Shown piece by piece: positions 26,344-38,800 of a stretch of DNA of 64,000 bases. The DNA is taken from positions 25,488,151-25,552,150 of the forward strand of contig OY540814.1 of NCBI GenBank assembly GCA_961205875.1, written 5' to 3'. The notes beneath the pieces are model-generated. The model ran no database searches, was not told the origin of the DNA, and was given only the letters and a program-made list of their open reading frames with translations. The DNA is from Sialis fuliginosa (lineage: Eukaryota > Arthropoda > Insecta > Megaloptera > Sialidae). Each line of letters begins with the position of its first letter. The first letter of the stretch is position 1. The position numbers and the translations under genes were made by a program.

Positions 26344-28599
26344 TAAAATACATCATTTTGAGACAACATTACATACAACACTACATAGTGATATATGAGT
26401 CATGCGTGTATTCACGAGTATGTTACACATGCTGCCTTTTCGATAGTTCTTGTTCCAGATTCTTGAGCGACTCACGTGGTACTTCTTTAGATACATGTAA
26501 ACAGTGCACTGAAACAGACATGGCGCCACAGGGGGCCTTGCTGAGGCGGCTTTGGATATCACTGTGTCATTTGTTAATGTGGATGACAGATATGTATGAT
26601 GCCAATTTTACTGTATTCAATTTTTGACGATTTTTTTATTAATTTTGAGAATTCCGTGGCGATTCGTCGCAGTTGGTAATATGCAGTGGCATAAGTAGAA
26701 TTTTTAATTTTATTTAATTTTTTAGTGAGGGGGGGGGGGGGGCAAAATATATACATATAAACAAATTTAAAAAGAAATTTGTGTATATGTAATTTAAAAA
26801 AAATTGTATAATTTTTTTTTTTTTAATTACCTTTTTTCGGATTTAATAATAAAAAATTCCTAGGTATAGTTGAATGACCTTTTTTTGTTCTTCATTACAA
26901 AAAAATATAATATTACAAACTTTAATATTTTAAAATTAATTCCACAAATTGGGGGGAGGGGGCACTTTCAATACATAGTATTGTATTTTTGCATAAACCT
27001 AAACTACTCCTTACCTTACCTTATCCGGAGGAATCAAGCCCATCTACCCCCCCCCCCCCCCCCCCATTTAAATTACTTAGTACGACTAAAAAAAAAATAG
27101 GTCTTTAAATTTATATTGTGGTCTGCGACCCTTAGTAAATTAAATTAAATAAAATTTCTGCTATGCGGCCCAGAAGGTTGAAAAGGTTGGACACCTATGG
27201 TCTAGATCGACCCTTATAGTTCACAGGAACAGGAATCTTTTGGACATCAACCTACTTATAAAAAACTGTTTTGATATTCTTATAGTAGGTTGCAAAAATT
27301 ATTACGATTAGTTAATCTTCTATTTACTAACTGTAAACTAAAATTTATTATTAACGGTTAGATAAATGACGATTTATAACATACATCATCTACATATTAC
27401 AGTGGAATCTTCATCAGAAGAATCAAAATATGTACTATATAAAAAATATAAATCATGACTCATTCAAAATTATTCAAAACGTCAACTTGTTGATCTTTAT
27501 TTCATAAAAACTGTCAATTTGAAAGTAAATTTATTTAATAAGATTTAAATATTGTTAAGAACAACTGGTTAAACACCGTGTTTGCTCAAAAAAAAACTAC
27601 AACAAAACAAACAATAAAATACTGGAGTATTTACGAAAATTTTTATTAGTCATATCAGCATCGTTGACAAAAAACAAGATATGCAAATTGAATTATTCTG
27701 TGTGATTGAGATAGTGTCTCATATTGTTCCAAGAATACTACATCAAACAGTGGCTCTCAAACTATATATAATAATAATACATATTTCATTAATAATATAC
27801 TTTTCAAAAATATAAATAAATGTTTAATCCATAATTTATTTACGAATGTATGTTTATTAGGTAACACAGGGAAACATTGTTTCTTTTATAAAGTTTGTCA
27901 ATTTGGCTTTGAAATAAAAAAGAATTTGGAAATATACCTCTTCATCCTCAGTGGCAGGTTAGGAGAGCGAGAGGGGGGGGCTAGACATAAAATTATTTTG
28001 GACTCCATTTAACAATTTTTATTTTCTTAAAAAAAAACATTCGTTGGAGGTTTTTGTGTTTTTTCGATTGGTCTATTCATGACATCTCTATTAATTATAT
28101 AAATGGTATATGAACAAAACATGTACATTTCAAACTTTTAAATCGAGAAATTACATTTTTGTATTATTCATGTAATAACCTAAGATTGTTAATATCGTGA
28201 ACTATTTTTTATTTTTTCATTCATATTTTCTGAAATATTTGTTTTGTAATTTTTAAACAGCTTTTTCGGAATAAAAAAGGTTCAGTACTTCTGATATTGT
28301 GTCTATATTATTCCAAGAACACTACATTGTCATTCTAGAAATATGCTGGACCGTATAGTTAACCTCCATAAAAACAATGGGTGATAAATTTATCATTGGT
28401 ATTAAGATTTCGTCTCCTATTTTAGGTAATTCATGGGACCATTTGATTTTTAATGGTATTATTAATTTTATTATTTATTGTTTTATATTTCATAAAAGAA
28501 CCTTGAAATATTAAATTTGCGGTTTGGATAATCCTTTTCTAATGGTGGTAGGCGACCTAATTTTATATGAGTCATTCAAAAATCATTTTCATGTCATTT

Positions 28600-28745
28600 A
28601 AAACAAATTGAGATAAATCTTTGTATAAGAATATTCTATAACAAACATTAACAAAACATTTTTCTACGAAAAAGATTTTATAAAATTTTCACGTAATATG
28701 TGTTGTTCTTGAGAAAATAAATACTTTGGGATGTCACCCCTCCCC
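28600..28745 (+). repeat. Dispersed repeat ending GGGATGTCACCCC, copy 3
   Basis: AAAAAGATTTTATAAAATTT, CACGTAATATGTGTTGTTCT and GGGATGTCACCCCTCCCC match the other two copies. Confidence 0.7.
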
Positions 28746-28942
28746 TTACACAACCTTTCTTAGCCCCAGGCCCACACATTAGAGCCCCATCAGCCTCCAC
28801 CCCTTGATACCTTGTATTTAAGGATACATTCATTATATTTTTTAACTGCATGAGCTAGAAGAAAACTAAAATATTAAGTATTACATTTAATTTAATAAAA
28901 AAATAATAATTTGTCGTTTTTAAGGGTACCTACGACAAAAAG

Positions 28943-29170
28943 GCATATATATATATATATTATAACAAGGGGTCAACCTTACGTAGGTATGTATGTACAA
29001 TAATGTACATATAAATTTAATATATGCACCGTGTTTAAAATATAAATGCAAGTCTCGTAGACGTATAGTATATATGTATACATATATGTATGTAGATAAA
29101 TATGTGCATATGTACATATGTATATGTATATTAGTATACATAAATGTACATATGTGTTTGTATATAGGTA
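28943..29170. repeat. TA/GTATAC-rich microsatellite region
   Basis: A (TA)n run followed by irregular TGTATACATATATGTATG-type sequence. ORFs here on both strands are products of the repeat. Confidence 0.9.
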
Positions 29171-30235
29171 GGAGTACATGTTAGTAAAGTTATATACTAA
29201 ATAAAAAATCTCGACGAAGATTAGAAAGAATGGAACTTACGACTGTATATTTTATAATTTTTATAATTCTGTGCTCGTTTGAAGGACTGTTGTTTGTTTT
29301 AACACAACACACGTTTTGGCAGTTTTTAATGCTATTTGTAACGGCTGAAATACTTAATTGAAACATTCGTCTGCCAGATTAAATAATGTGAAGTCTATGA
29401 TTGATTATATATTTTTAAAAAAGCTTTTTTCTCCAATTTTCTATATTTTATGAAATAAATAATAGATATTTCTGTAAATTAAAAAAAAACCCTTTGAGAG
29501 ATTGCAATCCACGTTTCGAAACTATTTTTTCCAAAATACATATATAATATACTTAAAAAGTTTCGACCTTTTTTCTCAAAAATTAAAAAAAAACTTCAAC
29601 TTCGGGAGGCCATGCCATATCTTGAAAACGGTTTAAAATACAAACTTACGGTTTGGAAATTTTAAATGCTCACGCCAATTTCTATTAAATAAATATATAT
29701 TTAACCAATAATGTCAAAAATTGTGTTGATAAAAATTATTTTATTTGAGTTTAAATTTTAACTTACGGGAAAGCTTTCGAATGTCGATGAGAATTTCTTA
29801 TGAATCATTATATTTTGATATTTGCAATTTTAGAGAATTTTCAAAGGATCAAAGAGTAAAAAGTTATTAATAGATAATTGATAGTTAAGTGTTATAAATA
29901 ATATTCAATTTGCAAAATTAATGGCATATTTATAAGCAATTAATTTTAATCACGATATAAACATAAAATCATACAAATGGCCTGTCATCAATCGAGACAA
30001 TCCAAGCCAAGTAAAAGAATATTATTAATTTATATAGACATATAGATAGATATCATCTGATCATATTTTTCTTATGCTAAGTATAATATCCATTATCATA
30101 ACTTCATAGAACTATAAATGTTGTACAAATGTCGCCTACACGCATTCTCTTAATTTCATGTCTATGGAATTTATGTTCGCAGTAAGACATTCACAGTTGC
30201 ATAACATGTATTATGTTAACGACAATTAACGCACT

Positions 30236-30848
30236 TAAGCTGTGTACGCACGTGTCGATATTATCGCTCGACAGTACATCCAACGATATTATCGTCCAAC
30301 AATATCGACTACGATATTTCTGGTAAATTTTTTATTATTCATTCTTGAAAACTAGTGAAAACTACCAAATTTTTTTTAGATTTCGTTCAAAGTGGGTGTA
30401 TTATATAGATTTTTACACGCTGATTTCAAATATGTCGACCAAAATCAAATCCAACCACCCGTTCAAAAGTTACGGCGAATTTTCTTTAAAATTTTGAAAA
30501 AACGCACTGACCTGAAAACTACCAAATTTTAAAAATTTTATATTTCGTTAAAAGTATCTTTATTATATAAATTTTTACACGCTGATTTCAAATATGTCGA
30601 TTTTTCTTCAAAATTAAAAAAAAAACTGGCACTGAAAATTAGCAAAAATGCCTATAAGATTCCATTTTTTTCATTTTGAAGTACGGAACCCAAAAAATCA
30701 ACTTTGTTTATGTAATATACATATAAACAAAAGTGACTTTCCTACAAGCATCTTTGATTTCGATAAATTAAGCTAGTTACACACCGTCATTATCGTGCGT
30801 TAATATCGGCCCAATTGTATACCGACACGATAATATCAGCATGTGTAG
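30236..30848. repeat. Repeat with GATATTATCG ends
   Basis: The left side has TGTGTACGCACGTGTCGATA and the right side ACGATAATATCAGCATGTGT, partly inverse. In between are two copies of TTTTTACACGCTGATTTCAA related to the fold-back elements. Boundaries are approximate. Confidence 0.45.
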
Positions 30849-32426
30849 GGTTCTCCTTTATATTATGAGGACATATAAGAAAAATGTTACAAGAATGTAA
30901 TACAAATAAGAATCAAAAACCAACAATACCAACTCGTAAGTACTCGACTCGGCCAAGTACACTCGAGTTGTGCAAACACAGCACACGCGGTTGAATGAAT
31001 GCTAATTTACAGTTTGTTTGAACAAATTATAATATGCGGGAATATAAATTTCACACAAAAACGTATTTATTTGCGAGTTTTATAGCATTTAAGTTACAAA
31101 TATGGATTCTTTTATATAAAGTTCTTTATTGTTGTTTTGAGTTATCAAGAAATATATTTTCAAAGATCGTAAAAATGCAGTTATTTGGGCAATGCCAAGT
31201 TTTGTTTTGCTTATATTTTCATTATTTTATAACTAATTATAATATTAAAATATGTATACGTCAACGTAGGGTTAATGGAGCAATAAATTTAGTTTTACAA
31301 AATTTACATTTCTTTTTGGTATTTGATATAGGTGTATTAAAATAAAATAAAATTTTATTTACATAGATCTATGTAAAAATTGAAAAGTGATTCCAAAATT
31401 TTGTCAAATGCGAGTACGTACTAATGTTCCGTTACGTATAGTTTTTCTATTTATTTGATTATGAAGATTTAATCTATTTTAATAAGTTAAAAACACAAGT
31501 AATATTTTAATTAATATAACAATTTAGAATTATTTTAAAAAATATATTTTTTTATTAATAAAATTAATATAGTCAAATTTTTGTCAAAAATTTCCACTGG
31601 TCGAGTCGCAAAAAGACATAACTCCGAAGTAAACGCCGCGACTTCGAGGAATGACGGTTATTGAAATTAAGAGTTTAATTGTACTAAAAATTATACAAAT
31701 TAAACTTATCAAAATTGATTAAAACTAAGAGGGCTATAACTCAAAAACGAATTATCAAAATGATTAAAAAATTTAATACATAAAACTAGATTATATAACA
31801 AACATTTTAAAATCACTAGGAAGTTTGTATGATTTATAGTTCCAGAGTACTATGTCGACAAACAAGAGACGTTTTTAATATGTCTATACCCGGTACAATA
31901 TCTACCATCATATTTCGTTTCTTTATTATTAAAAATATTAATTAATAGCCTCTGGAAATATTACTTAATTGTCAAGTATATGTTAATGCGTTTAATAACA
32001 TCAACAATAAAACCTAAGATGATGTCATTTCACAATAAAACGTTAGTTTATGTTGGAGGCGAATTGAAAAATATTAAAACAAGTTCCATGACTAAAGATA
32101 AACAATAAAAATGTATTTAAGGAATATTAGTAGCTAATATTATGATTCAGGAATTAAAAATGTGTATTTCTATAAAAGTGGATATGTTTTGGCCGGATTG
32201 GCCACCGTGGTGGTAATTTATCGAAAAGTGTACTGTATGGTGATACAGTGGCGTAGATAGCTTTTTGCGATGGGGGGGGGGATATGACTTAGTATTTAGG
32301 GAAGCATATTTTGTCAATCCTCCCCCCTTCTATTAACAAAAAAAACTACTTATGAAACACCTTAAGTTCAAGCTTTTACTTTTTTAAATAAATTCTTATA
32401 TATTTATATAGTAACTAAATGATTTT

Positions 32427-33164
32427 ACGTCTTATTTTCTTGTATTTTAGTCGATATTTGTATGACGAGTTGAAGTTCACTGCAGGAAATTTCACTAAAA
32501 AATTTCGAATTTTTGATTTTGTTAAAAGTATGTTTATTGTATAGAAAATGACGTGAAAAGTTGTTTGTTTCAAACCGCAACTGTATCTCAAATCGTTCTC
32601 GAGATATAGCCTCTCAAAGTTTTAGTTTTTTCAAATTTTTGGAGAAAAAAAGCCGTAACTTTTGAACGTGTGGTCGGAATTGATTTTAGTTGACGGATTT
32701 GGAATCAGCGTGTCAAAATCTATATAATGACATGTATTATACCTTAAAACTCGGGGAAAAAAAATTCGCGAAAAATCGAAAAAATTCAAAGGGGTATACC
32801 TTAAAAAAATATCGATTTTTGGCCAAATTTTTTTTGTCGGATTTTAAAGTATTATACATGTCATTATATAGATTTTGACACGCTGATTTCAAATCCGTCA
32901 ACTAAAATCAATTCCGACCACACGTTCAAAAGTTACGGTCTTTTTTCTCCAAAAATTTGAAAAAACTAAAACTTTGGGAGGCTATATCTCGAGAACGATT
33001 TGAGATACAGACCTGCGGTTTGAAACAAACAACTTTTCACGTCATTTTCTATACAATAAACATACTTTTAACGAAATCAAAAATTCGAAATTTTTTAGTG
33101 AAATTTTCTGCAGTGAACTTCAACTCATACAAATATCGACTAAAATACATGAAAATAAGACGTA
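32427..33164. mobile_element. Fold-back element, copy 1, 738 bp
   Basis: ACGTCTTATTTTCTTGTATT at the left is matched by its inverse at the right, and the complementarity continues almost to the centre near 32795 (arms of about 360 bp). Inner landmarks are TTCACTGCAGGAAATTTCAC, CGTTCTCGAGATATAGCC and ATCAGCGTGTCAAAATCTAT. There is no coding frame beyond the symmetrical shadows. Confidence 0.85.
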
Positions 33165-34049
33165 GAGGTATTATAGTTTTATAACTGAGCGTGTAAATTA
33201 ATATTAAATGCTATTTTTGATTAAAATGTTTGAGTTGTGCACAAAGACGAATATTCTAATAATATTTTTAAATTATTTATTAACTGAAAACACAGAATGA
33301 ATATTTTGGCACATACCTTTGAAACTCCGGTGAAATCTCAACCGATATCTGCGATGGACTCAGCTTCGTAGTGACGGGTAAATTTTTGGTCAAAGAGAGG
33401 TTAGGATCGTCACGTTTTCACTAGGATCCGTCTATATTCAACCCAGATAAGTCTTGGAGGCAATAATTAAGAATACACAAACAAACTACACAATAAAACT
33501 TTTGAAATAACACACTTGGGTGGTTTAGTAAATTAATATACTTAACAAAAAATATTATGAAAATACGGAACGTGTACTTAAACACGACAATAATCCTGTT
33601 ATTACTATGAAATTGCAATAATCATGTTTAAACAAAACCGTTGCAATCTGATTAGTGCTAATGGGTGGTTCCATCTATTGTCAAAAATAATAAATATTAT
33701 GAATGAATTTTATGCAGGAATCTGCAATATCTGCAATACAGTTTTTCACGTGAATAGCGTCTATGTAGTGTTTTTAGACCAGTGCAATTTTAAAAATCGC
33801 TTGCATTCAGGGCCGGCCGAACGGCCAGGCGACCCAGGCGACAGCCTGGGGCGCTAATTTCGTGGGGGCGCCAATTATTTTAAACTTTTTTTCTATGTTC
33901 TGTTCTAGGGCGCCAAATTTAAGCTATATATATTTTTTGAATAATAGTTTTGATTTTTTCTGCAAAATAATTCATTTTACTTAATAAAATGCTTAATATC
34001 AAAAATAAATTATTTATTAAACATTTTTTTACAAAACTTGAAAAGCACA

Positions 34050-34295
34050 GTGCCAAATCTGTGGGTGGCTTTGCTAATTCTTGTAACAATTCCGGTTAGT
34101 GTAGCTAGTGGTGAAAGAAGTTTTAGTAAATTAAAATAATTCATAAAAACTTATTTGCAATCGGCTATGATAGAAGATAGGTTGAATAATTTGGCTATTC
34201 TTTCAATTGAAAATAAGGTTGTAGCAAACCTCAATTTTGAGACAGCAATCGATAATATTGCAGATATGAAAGCCAGGAAGAAATCTTTTATATAA
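34050..34295 (+). pseudogene. hAT transposase C-terminal dimerisation region, broken
   Basis: The + strand frame reads VPNLWVALLILVTIPVSVAS then GERSFSKLK, a stop (TAA at 34137-34139), then FIKTYLQSAMIEDRLNNLAI and LSIEN, ending at TAA 34293-34295. The pattern (L..L...P.S.ASGERSFSKLK.IK..L.S.M...RL..LA.LSIE) is the conserved dimerisation region of hAT transposases of the ZMYM1-like type. Only about 80 residues remain; the zinc finger and catalytic parts are missing. In the full-length family this region ends the protein, so the natural stop at the end fits. It sits inside the element bounded by the CTTGCATT duplication. Confidence 0.85.
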
Positions 34296-34580
34296 TTTTA
34301 GTTATATTATATATTATTTATCAATTATATGTTATATTATATTATTATATTACACTAATGAATTAATAACAAGATAATTTTCTCACGCTTTTTTTTTTTT
34401 TGTGCGGATAATTTTTAATGATCGTCACTGTGGCGGTGGAGGGGGGAGGGGGGTGGGGGCGTAAAAAGAAATCTCGCCTGGGGCGCCAGAATCGCAAAGG
34501 CTAAAAAATATTGTACATTTTTGCTAATAGATACCTCTGAAAACATTGTTCACGAATGTTAACAAGATGCAATTAAGGGT

Positions 34581-36394
34581 TAAGAGCATCACGCACTTAA
34601 AGACCTTCGCGTGCTACTTCCCTTTTTAAAAACAAGTTAAAACTAAAAAAACAAATAAAAACTCATACGCTAACAAAGAAGTAAATTGAATAGTTAATAT
34701 CTCAGCTTGGCGCGATCGAAGAGACTCCAGTTTTTTTTTAAATGTAGCTTACACTATTATCTTTAAGAGCATCACGCACTTAAAGACCTTTGCGTGCTCC
34801 TTCCCTTTTTAGAAACAAGTTAAAACTAAAAAAACAAATTAAAACTCATACGCTAACAAAGAAGTAAATTGAATAGTTAATATCTCAGCTTGGCGCGATC
34901 GAAGAGACTCCAGTTTTTTTTTAAAATGTAGCTTACACTATTATCTTTAAGAGCATCACGCACTTAAAGACCTTCGCGTGCTCCTTCCCTTTTTAAAAAC
35001 AAGTTAAAACTAAAAAAACAAATTAAAACTCATACGCTAACAAAGAAGTAAATTGAATAGTTAATATCTCAGCTTGGCGCGATCGAAGAGACTCCAGTTT
35101 TTTTTTTAAAATGTAGCTTACACTATTATCTTTAAGAGCATCACGCACTTAAAGACCTTCGCGTGCTCCTTCCCTTTTTAAAAACAAGTTAAAACTAAAA
35201 AAACAAATTAAAACTCATACGCTAACAAAGAAGTAAATTGAATAGTTAATATCTCAGCTTGGCGCGATCGAAGAGACTCCAGTTTTTTTTTTAAATGTAG
35301 CTTACACTATTATCTTTAAGAGCATCACGCACTTAAAGACCTTCGCGTGCTCCTTCCCTTTTTAAAAACAAGTTAAAACTAAAAAAACAAATTAAAACTC
35401 ATACGCTAACAAAGAAGTAAATTGAATAGTTAATATCTCAGCTTGGCGCGATCGAAGAGACTCCAGTTTTTTTTTAAAATGTAGCTTACACTATTATCTT
35501 TAAGAGCATCACGCACTTAAAGACCTTCGCGTGCTCCTTCCCTTTTTAAAAACAAGTTAAAACTAAAAAAACAAATTAAAACTCATACGCTAACAAAGAA
35601 GTAAATTGAATAGTTAATATCTCAGCTTGGCGCGATCGAAGAGACTCCAGTTTTTTTTTAAAATGTAGCTTACACTATTATCTTTAAGAGCATCACGCAC
35701 TTAAAGACCTTCGCGTGCTCCTTCCCTTTTTAAAAACAAGTTAAAACTAAAAAAACAAATTAAAACTCATACGCTAACAAAGAAGTAAATTGAATAGTTA
35801 ATATCTCAGCTTGGCGCGATCGAAGAGACTCCAGTTTTTTTTTTTAATGTAGCTTACACTATTATCTTTAAGAGCATCACGCACTTAAAGACCTTCGCGT
35901 GCTCCTTCCCTTTTTAAAAACAAGTTAAAACTAAAAAAACAAATTAAAACTCATACGCTAACAAAGAAGTAAATTGAATAGTTAATATCTCAGCTTGGCG
36001 CGATCGAAGAGACTCCAGTTTTTTTTTAAAATGTAGCTTACACTATTATCTTTAAGAGCATCACGCACTTAAAGACCTTCGCGTGCTCCTTCTCTTTTTA
36101 AAAACAAGTTAAAACTAAAAAAACAAATTAAAACTCATACGCTAACAAAGAAGTAAATTGAATAGTTAATATCTCAGCTTGGCGCGATCGAAGAGACTCC
36201 AGTTTTTTTTTTAAATGTAGCTTACACTATTATCTTTAAGAGCATCACGCACTTAAAGACCTTCGCGTGCTCCTTCCCTTTTTAAAAACAAGTTAAAACT
36301 AAAAAAACAAATTAAAACTCATACGCTAACAAAGAAGTAAATTGAATAGTTAATATCTCAGCTTGGCGCGATCGAAGAGACTCCAGTTTTTTTT
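34581..36394 (+). repeat. Tandem array, 10 copies of a 184-bp unit
   Basis: The marker GGCGCGATCGAAGAGACTCC ends two bases before 34730, 34913, 35097, 35282, 35466, 35650, 35834, 36018, 36202 and 36386, spacings of 183-185. Copies differ at only a few bases, mostly in the length of a T-run, so the array is recent or homogenised. Each unit has a possible hairpin (GAGCA..CGC pairing with GCGTGCTC) and a run of 8-11 T after GACTCCAG. No open reading frame spans a unit. The last copy stops at the T-run, where the hAT right end begins. Confidence 0.95.
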
Positions 36395-36453
36395 CGTAAA
36401 AAAAAAATCTCGCCTGGGGCGCCAGAATCGCAAAGGCCGGCTCTGCTTGCATT

Positions 36454-37792
36454 AATTCTTATGTGATAAAAAAAAAAATTTGGTTGGTGCAGGTTTATTC
36501 ATTAGGTTATAAAGAACATTTGTGCATATATGAAACATTGCGCAATTGTTGAAACAATTTATAAACAATTGTGTTACGGCTTACGTAGCGAAAACTAATC
36601 AATATACGAAAAAATGCCTCAGAACCTTTCTTGTGAGTCACAAAATTTCCTACTAAAAAGACAGCGAAAGCATATGTTTAACTTTTTTAGTTTAGTCGTG
36701 AGAGATGCTCGAGTAACCGCATCAAAATGACACGTTTTTTGTTTTGATCTCAAATTAAAGACCTCGATTAGATCTACGTGATACAAGTACAAATCAAAAC
36801 ATTTAACCAGTTTTAATGAGTGAAAAACTACATTAATTCATTCAATTATTTTAGATAGAACAGACATTAGAATTATAACCGTGTTTAATTTTCACTCCAA
36901 CACATCAATATATTATATCATATAAAATTTTGACAAATTCTAATAATACGTACATACATATATTAACTTTTCTGATATTTAACATAACACATTATGTACT
37001 TAATAAATTTACAAATGTATTGTGCATTTATATAAAAAAAACAGTAATAAATAACATATAATATATTATATTTAAAAAAGTATCGTAGGTATATGCAACA
37101 ATGAAGAGCAATAAATTATATAATTTGACAAAATGTGGGCTAGTTGTAAGATAATTATGTCGAAATGTTGATTAATGAAACAAGCTGAGATAGCGTCCAC
37201 CGGAATTACAGAAAACGTCGGTGTGGCAGCTGACGAGGGCGCTTAGTAATATGTCTCTATAAATTACTGAAAATTTGTATATCTCATTCAGGAGTGTATT
37301 AAGTTCAGATATATTATCTATACATAGTATAAAGCAGTTCCTTTACTTACCTTACTTAGTAACTACTGAACGGATTTTATTCCGGTTTTCACTAATTGAT
37401 AGTGTGTTTCACGAGAACGGTTTAGGTGTACAATTTATATATGGATATTTAAAAGAATTATAATATTATATGGATTATAAAATCGGTCCAGTAGTTTTTA
37501 AGTTGATTATAATAATATGAAACAGTGCCACATTTGACAAACACTATGGTTTTGGTCTAGATAAAAAACGGTAACACTTCCGTATAGTTATTTATCCAAT
37601 TTGGCTAAACTCAACTAGGATTCTATTCTGATAATATACGAAGTTAATTCAAGTGAATTTATGTCGATTTATTGATGAATTTTATGACCTGGTATAGTTT
37701 TTAAATAACCCATATTCGACATAACGAAATTCGTTTATGTTTTCATAACAAAAAATAAATAAAACCAATCGATACCTTTAACAACGTTATTC
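36454..37792. other. Intron 1 between the hAT element and the 37793 repeat
   Basis: AT-rich DNA with a transposon-like fragment near 37350-37480 (ACTACTGAACGGATTTTATT). No exon is seen. Confidence 0.5.
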
Positions 37793-38322
37793 ATAGAGTC
37801 GAGTGGGGTAAATATGAAACACGAAAAAATGGGGTAAAAGTGAAACAAGCTTGCAACTAAAAAACTAATTTGTTTATAGGATAATTATAAAAACTGACAT
37901 CAACATTAAAGGTTTGTTAAAGCGACCTGAAAATATGAATCGCCTAATAAGTGATGTGTCACCCTTACAGATTTCCCTGTTAGTGTGAATTAATTTTAAT
38001 TCTTCGCACATAACTTTCTGTATAGCTCAGATATTAATTAAAGTTACAATTTCACATTGATATGCCACAAAGAAGATAAATTTAAGTTGCCTTTGTAGCT
38101 TTTCTTTTAATTTTTCGAGAAATATTTTCCATTAGAGGCCTGTTTCACTTTTTCCCAAATTAGAGGTTAAAAATGAAACACACTTTTTTCATTTTTAAAT
38201 CAAATGAAAAAAATTGGTTATTCATAAGCACATCTAGTAGAAAAACTTAAAGTATGAATTTGTATCGTTAACTGTCAAAAAACATTTGTATTTTGTTTCA
38301 CTTTTGCCCCAGTTGACCCTAC
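37793..38322. mobile_element. Dispersed repeat with GTGGGGTAAA and TTTGCCCCA ends
   Basis: The left end GAGTGGGGTAAATATGAAAC is roughly inverse to the right end TTTCACTTTTGCCCCAGTTG. Inside are AAAGTGAAAC and CCCAAATTAGAGGTTAAAAA. A partial inverted copy is at 53690-53865. Confidence 0.6.
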
Positions 38323-38574
38323 ACGGACACTTGGTGTGTGCAATAAATGTGTTATTTTAACATCTAATTAAATATCTGTAGATTGTACTCCGAAAATCGC
38401 AATCCATTTACGAGTATTTTTAAATGTCTTCTTATGTTGAATACATACTTAAAATTTGTAAAAATAACTCCTGGCCCACATAAATAAAACCATCAGCTAC
38501 AGCTGAAATTTCACGTACCGCCAATTAAAATACATATATGTATACTTATAAAACAGTTGAGACAATACAGCAAT

Positions 38575-38725
38575 CTGTCCGTGCGCATGTGTGTCTTCCC
38601 ACACACGGGGTGTCTGTTATTACACGTCTTGTTGCATTCCACCGGCATTGTCTCTGCGGGCGTCGGCGACAAACGTGACGGACCGCGCGCGACCAGTACC
38701 GGACCTCACTGATTTACGTCTACGG
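38575..38725. promoter_or_regulatory. CpG-rich patch in intron 1
   Basis: About 150 bases with many CpG (GCGGGCGTCGGCGAC, GACGGACCGCGCGCGACC) in very AT-rich DNA. It could be an internal promoter, enhancer or unrecognised exon, but no convincing reading frame with splice sites was found. It ends about 75 bases before the hammerhead insertion. Confidence 0.35.
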
Positions 38726-38800
38726 AAAAATTTAACCCAAATTACATAATTTCACGCTCGATTTATATGAATAATTTAACAGTTATCTAGAATCTAGTGT

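Larger units (their letters stand above)
24990..27196. mobile_element. Possible larger hAT-like insertion with nested elements
   Basis: A 12-base direct repeat ATGGTCTAGATC flanks the interval (about 24978-24989 and 27197-27208). The left inner end has CAGTGGTTTTCAAC and the right end GGTTGGACACCTAT, which are hAT-like but poorly matched to each other. A separate end-like GGGAACCACCGCT at 25183 shows at least one nested insertion. Boundaries are tentative. Confidence 0.35.
27209..32426. other. Intron 1, left part
   Basis: AT-rich. It includes the listed microsatellite and repeats, plus blocks at 29490-29880 related to the inner part of the fold-back family (ATATCTTGAAAACGGTTTAA). No exon is seen. 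Confidence 0.5.
33808..36445. mobile_element. hAT-type DNA transposon remnant with internal satellite array
   Basis: The ends are CAGGGCCGGC (left) and GCCGGCTCTG (right), inverted repeats with one mismatch. They are flanked by a perfect 8-bp target duplication CTTGCATT at 33800-33807 and 36446-36453. CAG...CTG ends with 8-bp duplications are the hAT signature. Subterminal GC-rich blocks (GCCTGGGGCGC) occur near both ends. Inside are a C-terminal transposase relic (34050-34295), a G-rich stretch near 34430-34460 and the 184-bp array. A copy of the right subterminal block also occurs at 34463-34502, before the array. It lies in intron 1 and is not autonomous. Confidence 0.9.

Noticed and set aside
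28920-29184. Overlapping Tyr/Ile/Thr/His-rich ORFs on both strands
   Set aside because: Produced by the TA and GTATAC microsatellite.
31034-31345. 103-codon ORF
   Set aside because: Phe/Tyr/Leu-rich with AT-biased codons, no splice sites, motif or start context; typical chance ORF of AT-rich DNA.
32690-33184. ORFs repeated between 32.7 and 49.4 kb (ESACQNLYNDMY)
   Set aside because: They lie in the fold-back arms and appear on both strands because the arms are complementary.
34581-36394. CRISPR-like array
   Set aside because: Whole 184-bp units repeat with no unique spacers, and the context is a eukaryotic transposon.
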